Origin: Actinomycetota bacterium
GTDB taxonomy: Bacteria > Actinomycetota > Acidimicrobiia > Acidimicrobiales > Ilumatobacteraceae
Assembly (NCBI GenBank): GCA_016213625.1
Contig: JACQZZ010000090.1
Location: 1 to 57,246 of the forward strand
DNA length: 57,246 bases
Reading direction: 5' to 3'
In this document: positions 1 to 8,220 of the stretch, one piece after another
Layout of the letters: every line of letters begins with the position of its first letter
How positions within the stretch are numbered: the first letter of the stretch is position 1
Made by a program: the position numbers and the translations under genes
Notes under the pieces: model-generated
The model's input: only the letters and a program-made list of their open reading frames with translations
Database searches by the model: none
What the model was told of the DNA's origin: nothing

Positions 1-711
1 ACCCGGTTGCGGTGGTGGCACGGTGCCGATGGCATGTGGAACCTGGCGGGCCGCTTCGATGCGGTGCGCGGCACCGAGTTGGAGGGCCGCATCCGGAACA
101 TGATCGAGACCCTGTTCCACGGCACCATCTCGGGCGTGCCCGATGACGCGCCGAAGGACCCCGTCGATCGGCAGGATCATCTGGCCGCGCTGGCGTTGTT
201 GGCCATCTCCGAGGGCAACGGTGCGTCGGGCCTGCCGGAGGTGACCGTGCTGATCGACGAACAGACACTCGTCACCGGCCACCGGCACGAGCATTCGATC
301 GTCGATGCAGGGTTGGGCAGGTTCGGGTTGCCGATCGAGACGGTGCGCCGCTGGGCGTGCCTGGGCACGGTCGCGCCGGTGGTGGTGTCGGCCGATGGGG
401 TGCGCCTCTACCTCGGCCGCGAGACCCGCCTGGCGAACCGTGCACAACGCCGCGCGCTCCGGGTGCTGTATCGCAGCTGTGCGTTGTGTGATGTGCCGTT
501 CGAGCACACTCAGGTCCATCACGTCAGCTGGTTCACCCGCGACCTGGGCTGCACCGACATCGACAATTTGGTGCCGTTGTGTGGCCGGCATCATCACCTC
601 GTCCACGAGGGCGGCTGGCAACTCGTCATCCACCCCGACCGCACCCTCACCGTCATCCGACCCGGCGGCGCACGCACCACCCACGGCCCACCCCTCACCC
701 GAGCCGCCTGA
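1..711 (+). CDS. DUF222/HNH endonuclease-like protein (13E12 family), 5' end outside window
   Basis: Only the last 236 codons are visible; the frame is open to the left edge, so the true start lies upstream. The visible N-terminal stretch (GADGMWNLAGRFDA) looks like the tail of a DUF222 domain. The C-terminus carries a zinc-type HNH nuclease motif: CALC at about residues 160-163, the pair VHH, then NLVPLCGRHHHLVHEGGW. This is the usual architecture of the actinobacterial 13E12/DUF222-HNH family, which occurs in many copies per genome. Family knowledge suggests DNA nicking or cutting and possibly mobility, but the biological role is not established. The TTG at position 7 is not a credible start because the domain is incomplete there. 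Confidence 0.85.
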   Translation, partial: TRLRWWHGADGMWNLAGRFDAVRGTELEGRIRNMIETLFHGTISGVPDDAPKDPVDRQDHLAALALLAISEGNGASGLPEVTVLIDEQTLVTGHRHEHSIVDAGLGRFGLPIETVRRWACLGTVAPVVVSADGVRLYLGRETRLANRAQRRALRVLYRSCALCDVPFEHTQVHHVSWFTRDLGCTDIDNLVPLCGRHHHLVHEGGWQLVIHPDRTLTVIRPGGARTTHGPPLTRAA

Positions 712-772
712 CGGGCGGCCGAGGAACGCCCGAGGGCCCGGGCCGTCACGAGGGGTGCGTCGACCGTGGCAG

Positions 773-800
773 GATCGCGTGGAGCGATCTGAGGAGGAGG
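773..800 (+). promoter_or_regulatory. Stem-loop followed by a strong Shine-Dalgarno
   Basis: GATCGC (773-778) and GCGATC (784-789) form a perfect 6-bp stem with a GTGGA loop. It is followed at once by the purine run GAGGAGGAGG (791-800), the ribosome binding site for the start at 805. The hairpin abuts the site and could modulate its access; that effect is inferred only. Confidence 0.4.
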
Positions 801-804
801 CACC

Positions 805-1290
805 ATGGCTGCCATTCATCAGGGCCGGTGGACGGCCGAGATCGAAGGCGACTTCGTCGTGTTCATCATCGGCGCGCGCCCCACGTTGCGGCACCCGATC
901 AAGGCCATCAAGGACTACGGCGGCAAACGCGGCATGGGCCACATGCTGAAGTACCTGATGGACCACCCGGAGAAGGGCATGCTCGGGTTCCAGTCGTTTG
1001 GGCTCACCAACGTGCAGTACTGGCGCTCGTTCGACCACCTGGAGGCGTTCGCCAAGGACACCGACGACCCGCACCTCGACGTGTGGCGTCAGTACTGGAA
1101 GCGAGTCGGCAAGGACGCCCGCTCGGGCATCTGGCACGAGACGTTCCTGGTGCGGGCGGGGGAGTACGAGGCCATCTACGGCAACATGCCGCCCACCGGC
1201 CTGGGCAAGGCGACGCGCCTGGTTCCCGTGGCCGAGTCCACCATGGCCCGCCAACGGTTGAAGGCGGCCGCGACCTCGTCGGGTGCGTGA
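805..1290 (+). CDS. DUF4188 (monooxygenase-like) family protein
   Basis: The 161-residue product matches my memory of the DUF4188 family, sometimes labelled a monooxygenase because of its ferredoxin-like alpha/beta fold. Visible hallmarks are an N-terminal strand (DFVVFIIGARPT), the GFQSFGLTNVQYWRSF segment with conserved aromatics, and a C-terminal WHETFLVRAGEYEAIYGNMP. No cofactor motif is present, and the reaction and substrate are unknown. The start is well supported by a GAGGAGGAGG ribosome binding site 4 nt upstream. It stands alone, 57 nt before the next gene on the same strand. The family assignment is from pattern recall, not a search. Confidence 0.7.
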   Translation: MAAIHQGRWTAEIEGDFVVFIIGARPTLRHPIKAIKDYGGKRGMGHMLKYLMDHPEKGMLGFQSFGLTNVQYWRSFDHLEAFAKDTDDPHLDVWRQYWKRVGKDARSGIWHETFLVRAGEYEAIYGNMPPTGLGKATRLVPVAESTMARQRLKAAATSSGA

Positions 1291-1347
1291 GCCCCTGATG
1301 GCGGTCCAGGTCGTTCGGGGCGCGGCGCGGTTGGCACACTCGCGGCC

Positions 1348-2283
1348 ATGACCGAGTTCACCGAGATCACGTCCGGACTGCGCTTCCCCGAAGGCCCCAT
1401 CGCGATGCCCGACGGCAGCGTGATCCTCGTCGAGATGTTCGGGCCGCGCATCACGCGTGTGCACCCCGATGGCACGAAGGAGACGGTCGCCGACATCGTC
1501 GGCGGGCCCAACGGCGCGGCCATCGGTCCCGACGGTGCGCTCTACCTGTGCAACAACGGTGGCTGCTTCACGCCCGTCGACCTCGGCGACCTGCTGCTGC
1601 CCGGTCCGTTCGATCCGAACAACTACATCGGCGGTCGCATCCAGAAGGTCGACCTCGCCACCGGCACGGTGACCGACCTGTACACCGAGTGCGATGGCCG
1701 TCCGCTGCGTGCACCGAACGACCTCGTGTTCGACGCCCACGGCGGGTTCTGGTTCACCGACCACGGCATCCGCGACCACCACGCCCGCACCAGCGACCTC
1801 ACCGCCATCTACTACGCCAAGGCCGACGGCAGCCACATCAGCGAGCAGGTGTTCCCCGTGGAGGGCCCCAACGGCATCGGCCTGTCGCCCGACGGCAACA
1901 CCGTCTACTGGGCCGAGACCACCACCGGTCGCGTCTTCCGCCGCACCATCAGCGAGCCAGGCGTGGTGGTGCCCCCGGCGCCGCTCGACATGAGCGTCAT
2001 CGTCGCCGGCCTCGAGGGCTACCAGTTGTTCGACTCGCTGGCGGTCGACGGCGACGGCAACGTGTGCGTGGCCACGCTCATCAACGGCGGCATCAGCATC
2101 ATCTCGCCCGTCGACGGGTCGGTCACCCACGTCCCCACCGGCGATCTGCTCACCACCAACATCTGCTTCGGCGACAACGACGGCAGCGGCGAGTACCGCG
2201 ATGCGTACATCACCTGTTCGGGCAGCGGCCGCCTGCTGCACATGCGCTGGCCGAACAAGGGCCTGCGCCTCAACTACCTGTGA
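1348..2283 (+). CDS. SMP-30/gluconolactonase/LRE family protein
   Basis: The 311-residue product has the six-bladed propeller signature of SMP-30/gluconolactonase-like hydrolases: GLRFPEGPIAMPDG at the N-terminus (metal-binding Glu in PEGP), GGPNGAAIGPDGALYLCNNGG, RAPNDLVFDAHGGFWFTDHG (Asn and Asp ligand region), and EGPNGIGLSPDG. Family members open sugar lactones or related esters using a divalent metal; the substrate here cannot be told. There is no signal peptide, so it is probably cytoplasmic. A CACACT hexamer ends 7 nt before the ATG, which may be a degenerate leaderless promoter. Confidence 0.85.
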   Translation: MTEFTEITSGLRFPEGPIAMPDGSVILVEMFGPRITRVHPDGTKETVADIVGGPNGAAIGPDGALYLCNNGGCFTPVDLGDLLLPGPFDPNNYIGGRIQKVDLATGTVTDLYTECDGRPLRAPNDLVFDAHGGFWFTDHGIRDHHARTSDLTAIYYAKADGSHISEQVFPVEGPNGIGLSPDGNTVYWAETTTGRVFRRTISEPGVVVPPAPLDMSVIVAGLEGYQLFDSLAVDGDGNVCVATLINGGISIISPVDGSVTHVPTGDLLTTNICFGDNDGSGEYRDAYITCSGSGRLLHMRWPNKGLRLNYL

Positions 2284-2296
2284 CCTGACACCCCGG

Positions 2297-2302
2297 TAGC
2301 CT
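2297..2302 (+). promoter_or_regulatory. TANNNT -10 element before rimO
   Basis: TAGCCT lies 9 nt before the rimO ATG. No Shine-Dalgarno is visible, so transcription probably begins at or next to the start codon. Confidence 0.4.
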
Positions 2303-2311
2303 GCAACCCTC

Positions 2312-3580
2312 ATGGGCCAGCGCTTCTACGTCGAGACCTTGGGGTGTCCCAAGAACCAGGTCGACAGCGACAAGCTGGTCGGCACCCTGCTGGCCGACGG
2401 CATGACCGCCACCGACGACGCGTCCGCCGCCGACCTCGTGGTGGTGAACACCTGCGCGTTCATCGAAGAGGCGCGCAAGGAGAGCATCGACACCATCCTG
2501 GCGCTCGAGGAACAGCGCAAGGACGGCGCCCGCATCGTGGTCACCGGCTGCATGGCCGAGCGCTACGGCGCCGAGCTGGCCGAAGCCCTGCCCGAGGTGG
2601 ACCAGGTGGCCGGGTTCGGCGTGCCCGTGAACGTGCCGGCCGGCAAGAAGCTCATCCCGGTGTCCACCGCACCCATCCCCACGCTGGATCTGCTGAACCT
2701 GCCCCGCCCGAAGAGCGCATCGCCGTGGGCGTACGTGAAGATCGCCGAGGGCTGCGATCGCTCGTGCGGGTTCTGTGCCATCCCGTCGTTCCGCGGACCG
2801 CAGCGCAGCCGCGACGTGTCGTCCATCCTGGCCGAAGTCGAGCAGTTGGAGGCGAAGGAGATCGTCCTCGTCGCCCAAGACCTCGCCAGCTACGGCAAGG
2901 ACCGCCCCGACGAACTCGGTGCGGGCTCCATCGTCCCGCTCGTGCAGGCCGTCAGCGGTCTCGTGCCCTGGACCCGCCTGCTCTATCTGTACCCGAGCGA
3001 CCTCACCGACGAACTGATCGACGCCATCCTCGCCTCGAACGTGCCGTACTTCGACCTGTCGTTGCAGCACGTCAGCAAGCCGTTGCTGCGCCGCATGCGC
3101 CGGTGGGGCGACGGTCAGCGGTTCCTGCAGCGCATCGCCGACATCCGCCAGCGCGACCCGCAGGCGGCGTTCCGCAGCAACTTCATCGTCGGCTACCCCG
3201 GCGAGACCGAGGAAGACCACGACCAGTTGCTCGCGTTCGTGGAGGAAGCCCAGCTCGACTGGTGCGGCTTCTTCGCCTACAGCCCCGAGGACGGCACCTA
3301 CGCCATGGACCTCGACGGCACGGTGGATCCGCACCTGATGAACGAGCGCCTCGCCGAGCTGCGCGAGATGCAGGACGACATCACCGCCGCCCGCAGCGAC
3401 GCCACCATCGGCGACACCCTCACCGTGCTGGTCGACGAGCCGGGTGTGGCGCGCAGCACCCGCGAAGCGCCCGAGATCGACGGCATCGTCGAGGTGCCCA
3501 CCCACCTCGCCGTGGGCGAGTTCCACCAGGTGCGCGTGGTCGATGCCATGGGGCCCGATCGCGTGGCAGACTCGCTCTGA
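2312..3580 (+). CDS. rimO: Ribosomal protein S12 methylthiotransferase RimO
   Basis: RimO is a radical-SAM enzyme that adds a methylthio group to an Asp of ribosomal protein S12. The 422-residue protein has the full layout: an N-terminal MTTase domain with three cluster cysteines (ETLGCPKNQVDS at C12, VVNTCAFIEEA, VTGCMAERYG), the radical-SAM CxxxCxxC motif in GCDRSCGFCAIPSFRGPQRS, and a C-terminal TRAM-type segment (LTVLVDEPG). ETLGCPKNQVDS is the RimO version of the N-terminal motif, rather than MiaB. The stop overlaps the next start (TGATG), so translation is coupled to pgsA. Confidence 0.95.
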   Translation: MGQRFYVETLGCPKNQVDSDKLVGTLLADGMTATDDASAADLVVVNTCAFIEEARKESIDTILALEEQRKDGARIVVTGCMAERYGAELAEALPEVDQVAGFGVPVNVPAGKKLIPVSTAPIPTLDLLNLPRPKSASPWAYVKIAEGCDRSCGFCAIPSFRGPQRSRDVSSILAEVEQLEAKEIVLVAQDLASYGKDRPDELGAGSIVPLVQAVSGLVPWTRLLYLYPSDLTDELIDAILASNVPYFDLSLQHVSKPLLRRMRRWGDGQRFLQRIADIRQRDPQAAFRSNFIVGYPGETEEDHDQLLAFVEEAQLDWCGFFAYSPEDGTYAMDLDGTVDPHLMNERLAELREMQDDITAARSDATIGDTLTVLVDEPGVARSTREAPEIDGIVEVPTHLAVGEFHQVRVVDAMGPDRVADSL

Positions 3581-4146
3581 TGCCCGTCGATCCCAGTGCT
3601 GTGAAGACGTGGGCGAACCTCGTCACCGTCGCGCGCATCCTGGTCGCGCCGTTCATGCTCGTGCTCATCCCCGACCAGGGGCCCAAGGGCAGCTGGGCGG
3701 CGTTCATCCTGTGGTTCCTGCTGTGCTCCAGCGACGGTATCGACGGCTACCTGGCTCGCCGGCACGGCGCCACCACGTTGGGGGCGTTCCTCGACCCGCT
3801 GGCCGACAAGGTGCTCGTGCTCGGGGCGATGTTCATCCTGGTCGCCAACGACACCTTCTGGATCGTGCCGGTCGTCATCATCACGGCCCGCGAGATCATG
3901 ATCTCGCTGTACCGCACGTTCGTCGGGGCGAAGGGTGTCAGCGTGCCCGCCAGCAAGATCGCCAAGTGGAAGACCTTCGTGCAGCAGCTGGCCGTGGGTT
4001 TCGCCATCATGCCGCCCACGGCCGTCGACGCGAAGTGGCTGTGGAACGGCCTGCTGTGGATCTCGGTCGCGCTCGCGCTGATCAGCTTCGGGCAGTACGT
4101 GTACCGGGCTCGACAGCATCCGCCCGTCGCCGACGTGGCAGCCTGA
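3580..4146 (+). CDS. pgsA: CDP-diacylglycerol--glycerol-3-phosphate 3-phosphatidyltransferase (CDP-alcohol phosphatidyltransferase)
   Basis: This membrane enzyme would make phosphatidylglycerol phosphate from CDP-diacylglycerol and glycerol 3-phosphate. The 188-residue protein has the CDP-alcohol phosphotransferase signature with all acidic residues: D52, D55-G56, A59-R60, G68, D72 and D76. It has several hydrophobic segments (about 20-32, 38-50, 78-95, 130-145, 155-170). The ATG at 3580 overlaps the rimO stop and gives a family-sized N-terminus. The frame stays open far upstream, but that part is a shadow of rimO. The rimO-pgsA-cinA order is common in actinobacteria and supports the call over a phosphatidylinositol synthase. 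Confidence 0.9.
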   Translation: MPVDPSAVKTWANLVTVARILVAPFMLVLIPDQGPKGSWAAFILWFLLCSSDGIDGYLARRHGATTLGAFLDPLADKVLVLGAMFILVANDTFWIVPVVIITAREIMISLYRTFVGAKGVSVPASKIAKWKTFVQQLAVGFAIMPPTAVDAKWLWNGLLWISVALALISFGQYVYRARQHPPVADVAA

Positions 4147-4151
4147 CCCGC

Positions 4152-5399
4152 ATGCGTTGCGACATCCTCGCGGTGGGCACCGAACTGCTCCTCGGCCAGA
4201 TCACCGACACCAACAGCCAGTGGATGGGCGAGCAACTGGCGGCCGCGGGCATCGACTCGCTGTACCAGGCGAAGGTGGGCGACAACCTCGGCCGGGTCAC
4301 CACGGTGGTCTCGCGCATGCTGGCCGACGCCGACGCCGTCATCATGTGCGGCGGCCTCGGCCCCACCCACGACGACCTCACCCGCGACGCGATCGCCGCC
4401 GTGATGGGCGTGTCGTTGGAGTTCGACGACACGGTGGCGCAGTTCATCCGCGACCTGTTCGAGTCGCGCGGCCGTCGCATGGCCGAGAACAATCTCCGCC
4501 AGGCCATGGTGCCGGTGGGCGCCACCATCATCCCGCAGACTCGCGGCACCGCACCCGGCCTCATCTGCCCGGTCACCATCGAGGGCCGGTCGAAGGTCAT
4601 CTACGCGGTGCCGGGCGTGCCGCACGAGATGAAGGACATGCTGCAACGCGCGGTGCTGCCCGACCTGCTCGAACGAGCCGGTGAGGCCAGCGTCATCGTC
4701 AGCCGCACGCTGCGCACCTGGGGCGAGAGCGAGAGCGGATTGAACGAACGACTCGACCCGGTCATCGAACGGCTCGAGGCCGAGGGCAACCCCACGCTCG
4801 CGTTCCTGGCGAGCGGGTGGGAGGGCATCAAGGTGCGCCTCACCGCCAAGGCCGCCACGCATGCCGAGGCCTCCGCGGTCATCGATCGATGGGATGCCGA
4901 GGTGCGTGCACTCGTCAGCGACATCGTGTTCGGCGTCGACGACGACACCATGGAGTCCGTGGTGCTGCAGTTGCTGCGCGAGCGTGGCCTCACGCTGGGC
5001 CTCGCCGAGTCGGTCACCGGCGGGCTGGTGGCCGGACGCATCACCAATGTGGCCGGCGCCAGCGAGGTGTTCCGTGGCGGCATCGTCAGCTACGCCAGCG
5101 AGGTGAAGTTCGAGCTGCTCGGCGGGCCCGAGGGTCCGGTGGTCAGCGAGGCCGCTGCGGCGGCGATGGCCGTGGGCGCGCAACGCGTGTTGGGGGCCGA
5201 CGTCGCGCTCGCGCTCACCGGGGTGGCCGGTCCGGCGGAACAGGACGGCATGCCCGTGGGCACGTTGTGCGTGGGCATCGCCATCGGGTCCGAGGTCACG
5301 ACGCGAACGCTCCGCCTTCCCGGCCAACGCGACCAGATGCGCCAGATGAGCGTCATCAGCGCGCTCGACCTCCTCCGCCGAAGATTGTCCGCGGCCTAG
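4152..5399 (+). CDS. cinA: CinA-like protein (nicotinamide-nucleotide amidohydrolase family)
   Basis: The 415-residue protein has the two CinA domains: an N-terminal molybdopterin-binding-like domain (DILAVGTELLLGQITDTNS, then CGGLGPTHDDLTRDA) and a C-terminal PncC amidase domain (LAESVTGGLVAGRIT, FRGGIVSYASEVK, ALTGVAGPAEQDGMPVG). In studied bacteria CinA salvages pyridine nucleotides by deamidating NMN, and in some species it is linked to competence. The usual AESCTGGL motif reads AESVTGGL here; the nucleophilic Ser is kept. The start at 4152 is 5 nt after pgsA. The TAG stop forms the first half of a TAGGCT element in front of the tRNA gene. Confidence 0.92.
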   Translation: MRCDILAVGTELLLGQITDTNSQWMGEQLAAAGIDSLYQAKVGDNLGRVTTVVSRMLADADAVIMCGGLGPTHDDLTRDAIAAVMGVSLEFDDTVAQFIRDLFESRGRRMAENNLRQAMVPVGATIIPQTRGTAPGLICPVTIEGRSKVIYAVPGVPHEMKDMLQRAVLPDLLERAGEASVIVSRTLRTWGESESGLNERLDPVIERLEAEGNPTLAFLASGWEGIKVRLTAKAATHAEASAVIDRWDAEVRALVSDIVFGVDDDTMESVVLQLLRERGLTLGLAESVTGGLVAGRITNVAGASEVFRGGIVSYASEVKFELLGGPEGPVVSEAAAAAMAVGAQRVLGADVALALTGVAGPAEQDGMPVGTLCVGIAIGSEVTTRTLRLPGQRDQMRQMSVISALDLLRRRLSAA

Positions 5400-5402
5400 G
5401 CT
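5397..5402 (+). promoter_or_regulatory. TAGGCT -10 element for tRNA-Arg, overlapping the cinA stop
   Basis: TAGGCT starts with the cinA stop codon and ends 9 nt before the first tRNA base. No convincing -35 box is seen at 16-18 bp spacing. Confidence 0.45.
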
Positions 5403-5411
5403 GACGGCACT

Positions 5412-5487
5412 GCCTCCGTAGCTCAAAGGAGAGAGCACCGGGTTTCTACCCCGATGGTTGTGGGTTCGAGTCCTACCGGGGGCACCA
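5412..5487 (+). tRNA. tRNA-Arg(UCU)
   Basis: A 76-nt cloverleaf can be folded by hand. Acceptor GCCTCCG (5412-5418) pairs with CGGGGGC (5477-5483), with one G-U. The D arm is GCTC/GAGC. The anticodon stem CCGGG/CCCGA (5438-5442/5450-5454) has one terminal mismatch, with loop TTTCTAC and anticodon TCT at 5445-5447. The T arm is GTGGG/CCTAC with loop TTCGAGT. The discriminator is A, and CCA is encoded (5485-5487). It reads AGA and AGG, rare codons in this GC-rich DNA. Confidence 0.95.
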
Positions 5488-5556
5488 GACAGACGAGACG
5501 ACGGTCCGGGATCGCCGACCACGACCGTCCGTGGCGACAACCTGTCGGTGGGTGGC

Positions 5557-5562
5557 TAGGGT
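5557..5562 (+). promoter_or_regulatory. TAGGGT -10 element before the TetR gene
   Basis: TAGGGT ends 5 nt before the ATG at 5568, with no ribosome binding site between, so a leaderless transcript is likely. Confidence 0.4.
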
Positions 5563-5567
5563 GCGTC

Positions 5568-6212
5568 ATGTTGGACACCGCGGCCTCCTCCCGGCGCGCT
5601 CTCACCAAGGGTCAGCGCACCCGCGAACGGCTGCTGCGCGCGGCGGTCGATCGGTTCGGCGCGCAGGGGTACCGGGCCACCTCGGTCAGCCAGCTCAGCC
5701 GTGATGCCGGCCTCACGCCTGCGGCCGCCTACGCGTACTTCGCCGACAAGGACGCGTGCTGGGCGGCAGCCGTCACCGCCGACCTCGACGACCTCGCCGA
5801 GCAGATCACGGCGAGGGCGATGTCGTCGTCGCGACCGCTCTACGAACTGATGTCGCTGCTCGTGCAGGGCCTGCACGACCATCCGCTCGCCCGTCGGGTG
5901 ATGGTGGAGGGCACACCCGCCGACCTCAACCTGGTGTTGCAGCATCACCTGTTCGCCGGCACCACGTCGATGGTGGCCCGTGGGCTGCGCGCCCGGCAGG
6001 CACTCGGCGTGCTGTCCGCCGATGCCGATCCCGACGTGCTCGCCAGAGGGATCGAGACGGTGATGTTCTCGATGGTGCTGTCCACGGTGCGTGCCGGGCT
6101 CGACGAGGAGCCAGAGCGCATCGCCTCGGTGTTGGAAGTGCTGCGCCTCGCCGTGGGTGGCGCGCCGAACCCGGAGGAGATCATCGGCGGAGCTTCCCCT
6201 GCTCGGGCGTAG
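5568..6212 (+). CDS. TetR/AcrR family transcriptional regulator
   Basis: The 214-residue protein has a TetR DNA-binding head at about residues 12-58: RTRERLLRAAVDRFGAQGYR, TSVSQLSRDAGL, TPAAAYAYFADKDACW. A helical ligand-binding/dimer domain follows, with no recognisable ligand signature. The reading frame extends upstream into the tRNA gene, so the ATG at 5568 was chosen: it gives a normal-length TetR N-terminus and sits just after a TAGGGT element. The target is unknown. The nearest genes are tRNA-Arg and carD, neither an obvious target, so it may act on itself or at a distance. Confidence 0.85.
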   Translation: MLDTAASSRRALTKGQRTRERLLRAAVDRFGAQGYRATSVSQLSRDAGLTPAAAYAYFADKDACWAAAVTADLDDLAEQITARAMSSSRPLYELMSLLVQGLHDHPLARRVMVEGTPADLNLVLQHHLFAGTTSMVARGLRARQALGVLSADADPDVLARGIETVMFSMVLSTVRAGLDEEPERIASVLEVLRLAVGGAPNPEEIIGGASPARA

Positions 6213-6232
6213 GGAAATCGCTGATCGCGGCC

Positions 6233-6248
6233 TACCCTTGAAGGGTCC
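6233..6248 (+). promoter_or_regulatory. Palindromic motif upstream of carD (ACCCTT-G-AAGGGT)
   Basis: The 13-bp inverted repeat ACCCTTGAAGGGT (6234-6246) lies about 40 nt before carD. With its flanks it matches 14 of 16 bases of a motif in reverse orientation in front of the cold-shock gene (45273-45288). It also contains a TANNNT hexamer (TACCCT, 6233-6238). It could be an operator, a promoter core or a transcript hairpin. Confidence 0.4.
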
Positions 6249-6284
6249 TAGCCGGACCCGACTCCCCGATTCGAAGAGGTCGAA

Positions 6285-6809
6285 GTGAAGTTCAAAAAGG
6301 GCGACACCGTGATCTATCCCCAGCACGGCGCATGCATCGTGGTGGGTACGAAGAAGATGGAGGCCTTCGGGTCGCTCCAGGAATACCTCATCCTGAAGAC
6401 CGTCATCAACGAGATGACGTTGTCGGTGCCCACGCTGAAGGCCGAGGAAGTGGGTGTGCGGCCGCCGGTCAGCGCCGACGAGCTCGAAGACCTCGTGGCC
6501 GTGCTCAGCAAGCCCGACCCGCGCGTGCCCAGCAACTGGAGCCGGCGGTTCAAGAACCACCAGGAGAAGCTGAAGAGCGGCGACGTGTACCAGGTGGCCG
6601 AAGTGGTCCGAAACCTTGCAGCACGCAACCGCGATGCATCGCTGTCGGCCGCCGAGCGCACCATGTACGACCGGGCGCGCATCAACCTCATCAGCGAGAT
6701 CGCTCCCGCGTTGAAGGTGAGTGCCGAAGAGGCCGAGAAGTATCTCGACGATGCATTGGCCAAGGGCGTGCTGAAGCCTGCGAAGGAACCGGCCAAGAAG
6801 AAGGCCTGA
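6285..6809 (+). CDS. carD: CarD family transcriptional regulator
   Basis: CarD binds the RNA polymerase beta subunit and steadies the open promoter complex, controlling rRNA and housekeeping transcription in actinobacteria. The 174-residue protein starts with the RNAP-interaction domain (MKFKKGDTVIYPQHGACIVV, then LKTVINEMTLSVPTLKAEEVGVR). A helical DNA-binding domain follows (SNWSRRFKNHQEKLKSGDVYQVAEVVRNLAAR, with the Trp that inserts at the -10 edge) and a lysine-rich tail (AKEPAKKKA). The GTG start at 6285 is preceded by GAAGAGG 7 nt away. It is the only gene in this stretch with an obvious leader and ribosome site, fitting a separately controlled global regulator. Confidence 0.95.
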   Translation: MKFKKGDTVIYPQHGACIVVGTKKMEAFGSLQEYLILKTVINEMTLSVPTLKAEEVGVRPPVSADELEDLVAVLSKPDPRVPSNWSRRFKNHQEKLKSGDVYQVAEVVRNLAARNRDASLSAAERTMYDRARINLISEIAPALKVSAEEAEKYLDDALAKGVLKPAKEPAKKKA

Positions 6810-6835
6810 CAACTCGGGCAGCCAGCGGCACCGAT

Positions 6836-6841
6836 TAGTGT
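6836..6841 (+). promoter_or_regulatory. TAGTGT -10 element before the glutamine synthetase-like gene
   Basis: TAGTGT ends 8 nt before the ATG at 6850. It supports that ATG over the GTG at 6838, which would lie inside the promoter. Confidence 0.4.
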
Positions 6842-6849
6842 CCCGGTCC

Positions 6850-8220
6850 ATGTCTGGTCACATCACACGCGACGATCTCGAACAACTCATCCGCGGGGGC
6901 GAGATCGACACCGTGCTCATGGTGTTCCCCGACCTGCAGGGCAGGTTGGTGGGCAAGCGCACCACGGGTCGCTTCTTCCTGCAGAGCGTCGCCGACGCCG
7001 GTACCGAGAACTGCGATTACCTCATCGCCTGCGACATGGACAACAACCCCGTGCCGGGGTATCGCTTCGCGAGCTACGACCAGGGCTATGGCGACATGCT
7101 CGCCAAGGCCGACTGGAACACCGTTCGCCTCATTCCGTGGGTCGAGAAGACCGCGATGATCATGTGCGACCTGTTGAACGTGGAGTCCCACGAGCTGGTG
7201 GAGGTGGCACCGCGCAGCATCCTGCAGCACCAGGTGGATGCCGCGGCGGCGATGGGCTTCCTGCCGATGGTGGCCAGTGAGATCGAGTTCTACCTGTTCA
7301 AGGACACCTACGACGAGGCTCACGACAAGGGCTACCGCGACCTGAAGCCGCACTCGCCGTGGCTCGAGGACTACCACATCCTCCAGACCACGAAGGACGA
7401 GTACATCCTCGGCGCCATCCGCCGCGGGCTCGAGGCCGCCGGTGTGCCGGTGGAGTTCAGCAAGGGCGAGGCCGGCCGAGGGCAGCACGAGATCAACCTC
7501 GACTACACCACCGCGGTCGAGATGGCCGACCGCAACAGCGTCTACAAGTTGGCTGCCAAGGAGATCGCCCACTTCCACGGTCGGTCGGTGAGCTTCATGG
7601 CCAAGTACGACTTCAACGACACCGGCTCGTCGTGCCACATCCACTCCAGCCTGTGGACCCTCGACGGCGAGACCGCGGTGTTCGACGATCACCACGGCCC
7701 GCACGGCATGAGCGAGACGTTCCAGCACTACCTGGCCGGTCAGATCGCCACGGCTCGCGAGTTCAGCCTGCTGTGGGCGCCCACCATCAACAGCTACAAG
7801 CGGTTCCAGCTCGGCTCGTGGGCGCCCACCGGTGTGGGTTGGGGCATCGACAACCGCACCCTCGGGTTCCGCAAGGTCGGCCATGGCAAGGGCACGCGAG
7901 TCGAGTGCCGCATCCCCGGCAGCGATGCGAACAGCTACTTCGCGTTCGCCGGCACCATCGCCGGCGGTCTGTACGGCATCCGCAACAAGATGGAGTTGGG
8001 AGCGCCGTTCGCCGGCAACGGCTACGAGGCCCCCGAGATCCCGCGCATCCCGTGGAGCATCGTCGACGCGATCGCACTGTGGGAGAGCAGCGACATCGCT
8101 CGCGAGTGCTTCGGCGAGGAAGTGCACCATCACATCCTCACGATGGCGAAGGCCGAATGGCAGGCGTTCAACCAGACCGTCACCGACTGGGAACTGCGGC
8201 GCTACTGGGAGCGCATCTAG
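6850..8220 (+). CDS. Glutamine synthetase family ligase (gamma-glutamyl-amine synthetase-like)
   Basis: This 456-residue ATP-dependent ligase has the glutamine synthetase catalytic features: SEIEFYLF (metal Glu), GEAGRGQHEINL (metal Glu/His region), SSCHIHSSLW (catalytic His), and RVECRIPGSDANSYF (substrate Arg). The N-terminal FPDLQGRLVGKR segment is typical of the paralogs that join glutamate to amines (PuuA or GlnA3/GlnA4-like), not of housekeeping GlnA; its adenylylation-type Tyr motif is not seen. Likely role: gamma-glutamylation of a polyamine or other amine as an entry to catabolism. A class III aminotransferase at 15962-17176 could act in the same kind of pathway, but the two genes are not adjacent. 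The 3' end overlaps the convergent gene by 4 bp. Confidence 0.8.
   Translation: MSGHITRDDLEQLIRGGEIDTVLMVFPDLQGRLVGKRTTGRFFLQSVADAGTENCDYLIACDMDNNPVPGYRFASYDQGYGDMLAKADWNTVRLIPWVEKTAMIMCDLLNVESHELVEVAPRSILQHQVDAAAAMGFLPMVASEIEFYLFKDTYDEAHDKGYRDLKPHSPWLEDYHILQTTKDEYILGAIRRGLEAAGVPVEFSKGEAGRGQHEINLDYTTAVEMADRNSVYKLAAKEIAHFHGRSVSFMAKYDFNDTGSSCHIHSSLWTLDGETAVFDDHHGPHGMSETFQHYLAGQIATAREFSLLWAPTINSYKRFQLGSWAPTGVGWGIDNRTLGFRKVGHGKGTRVECRIPGSDANSYFAFAGTIAGGLYGIRNKMELGAPFAGNGYEAPEIPRIPWSIVDAIALWESSDIARECFGEEVHHHILTMAKAEWQAFNQTVTDWELRRYWERI

Noticed and set aside
2344..4146. 600-codon frame ending in PgsA
   Set aside because: The first two-thirds is an out-of-frame reading of rimO with Arg/His-rich nonsense. 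PgsA is complete from 3580.
5454..5567. Upstream start for the TetR gene
   Set aside because: It would begin inside the tRNA gene. The extra residues have no family match.
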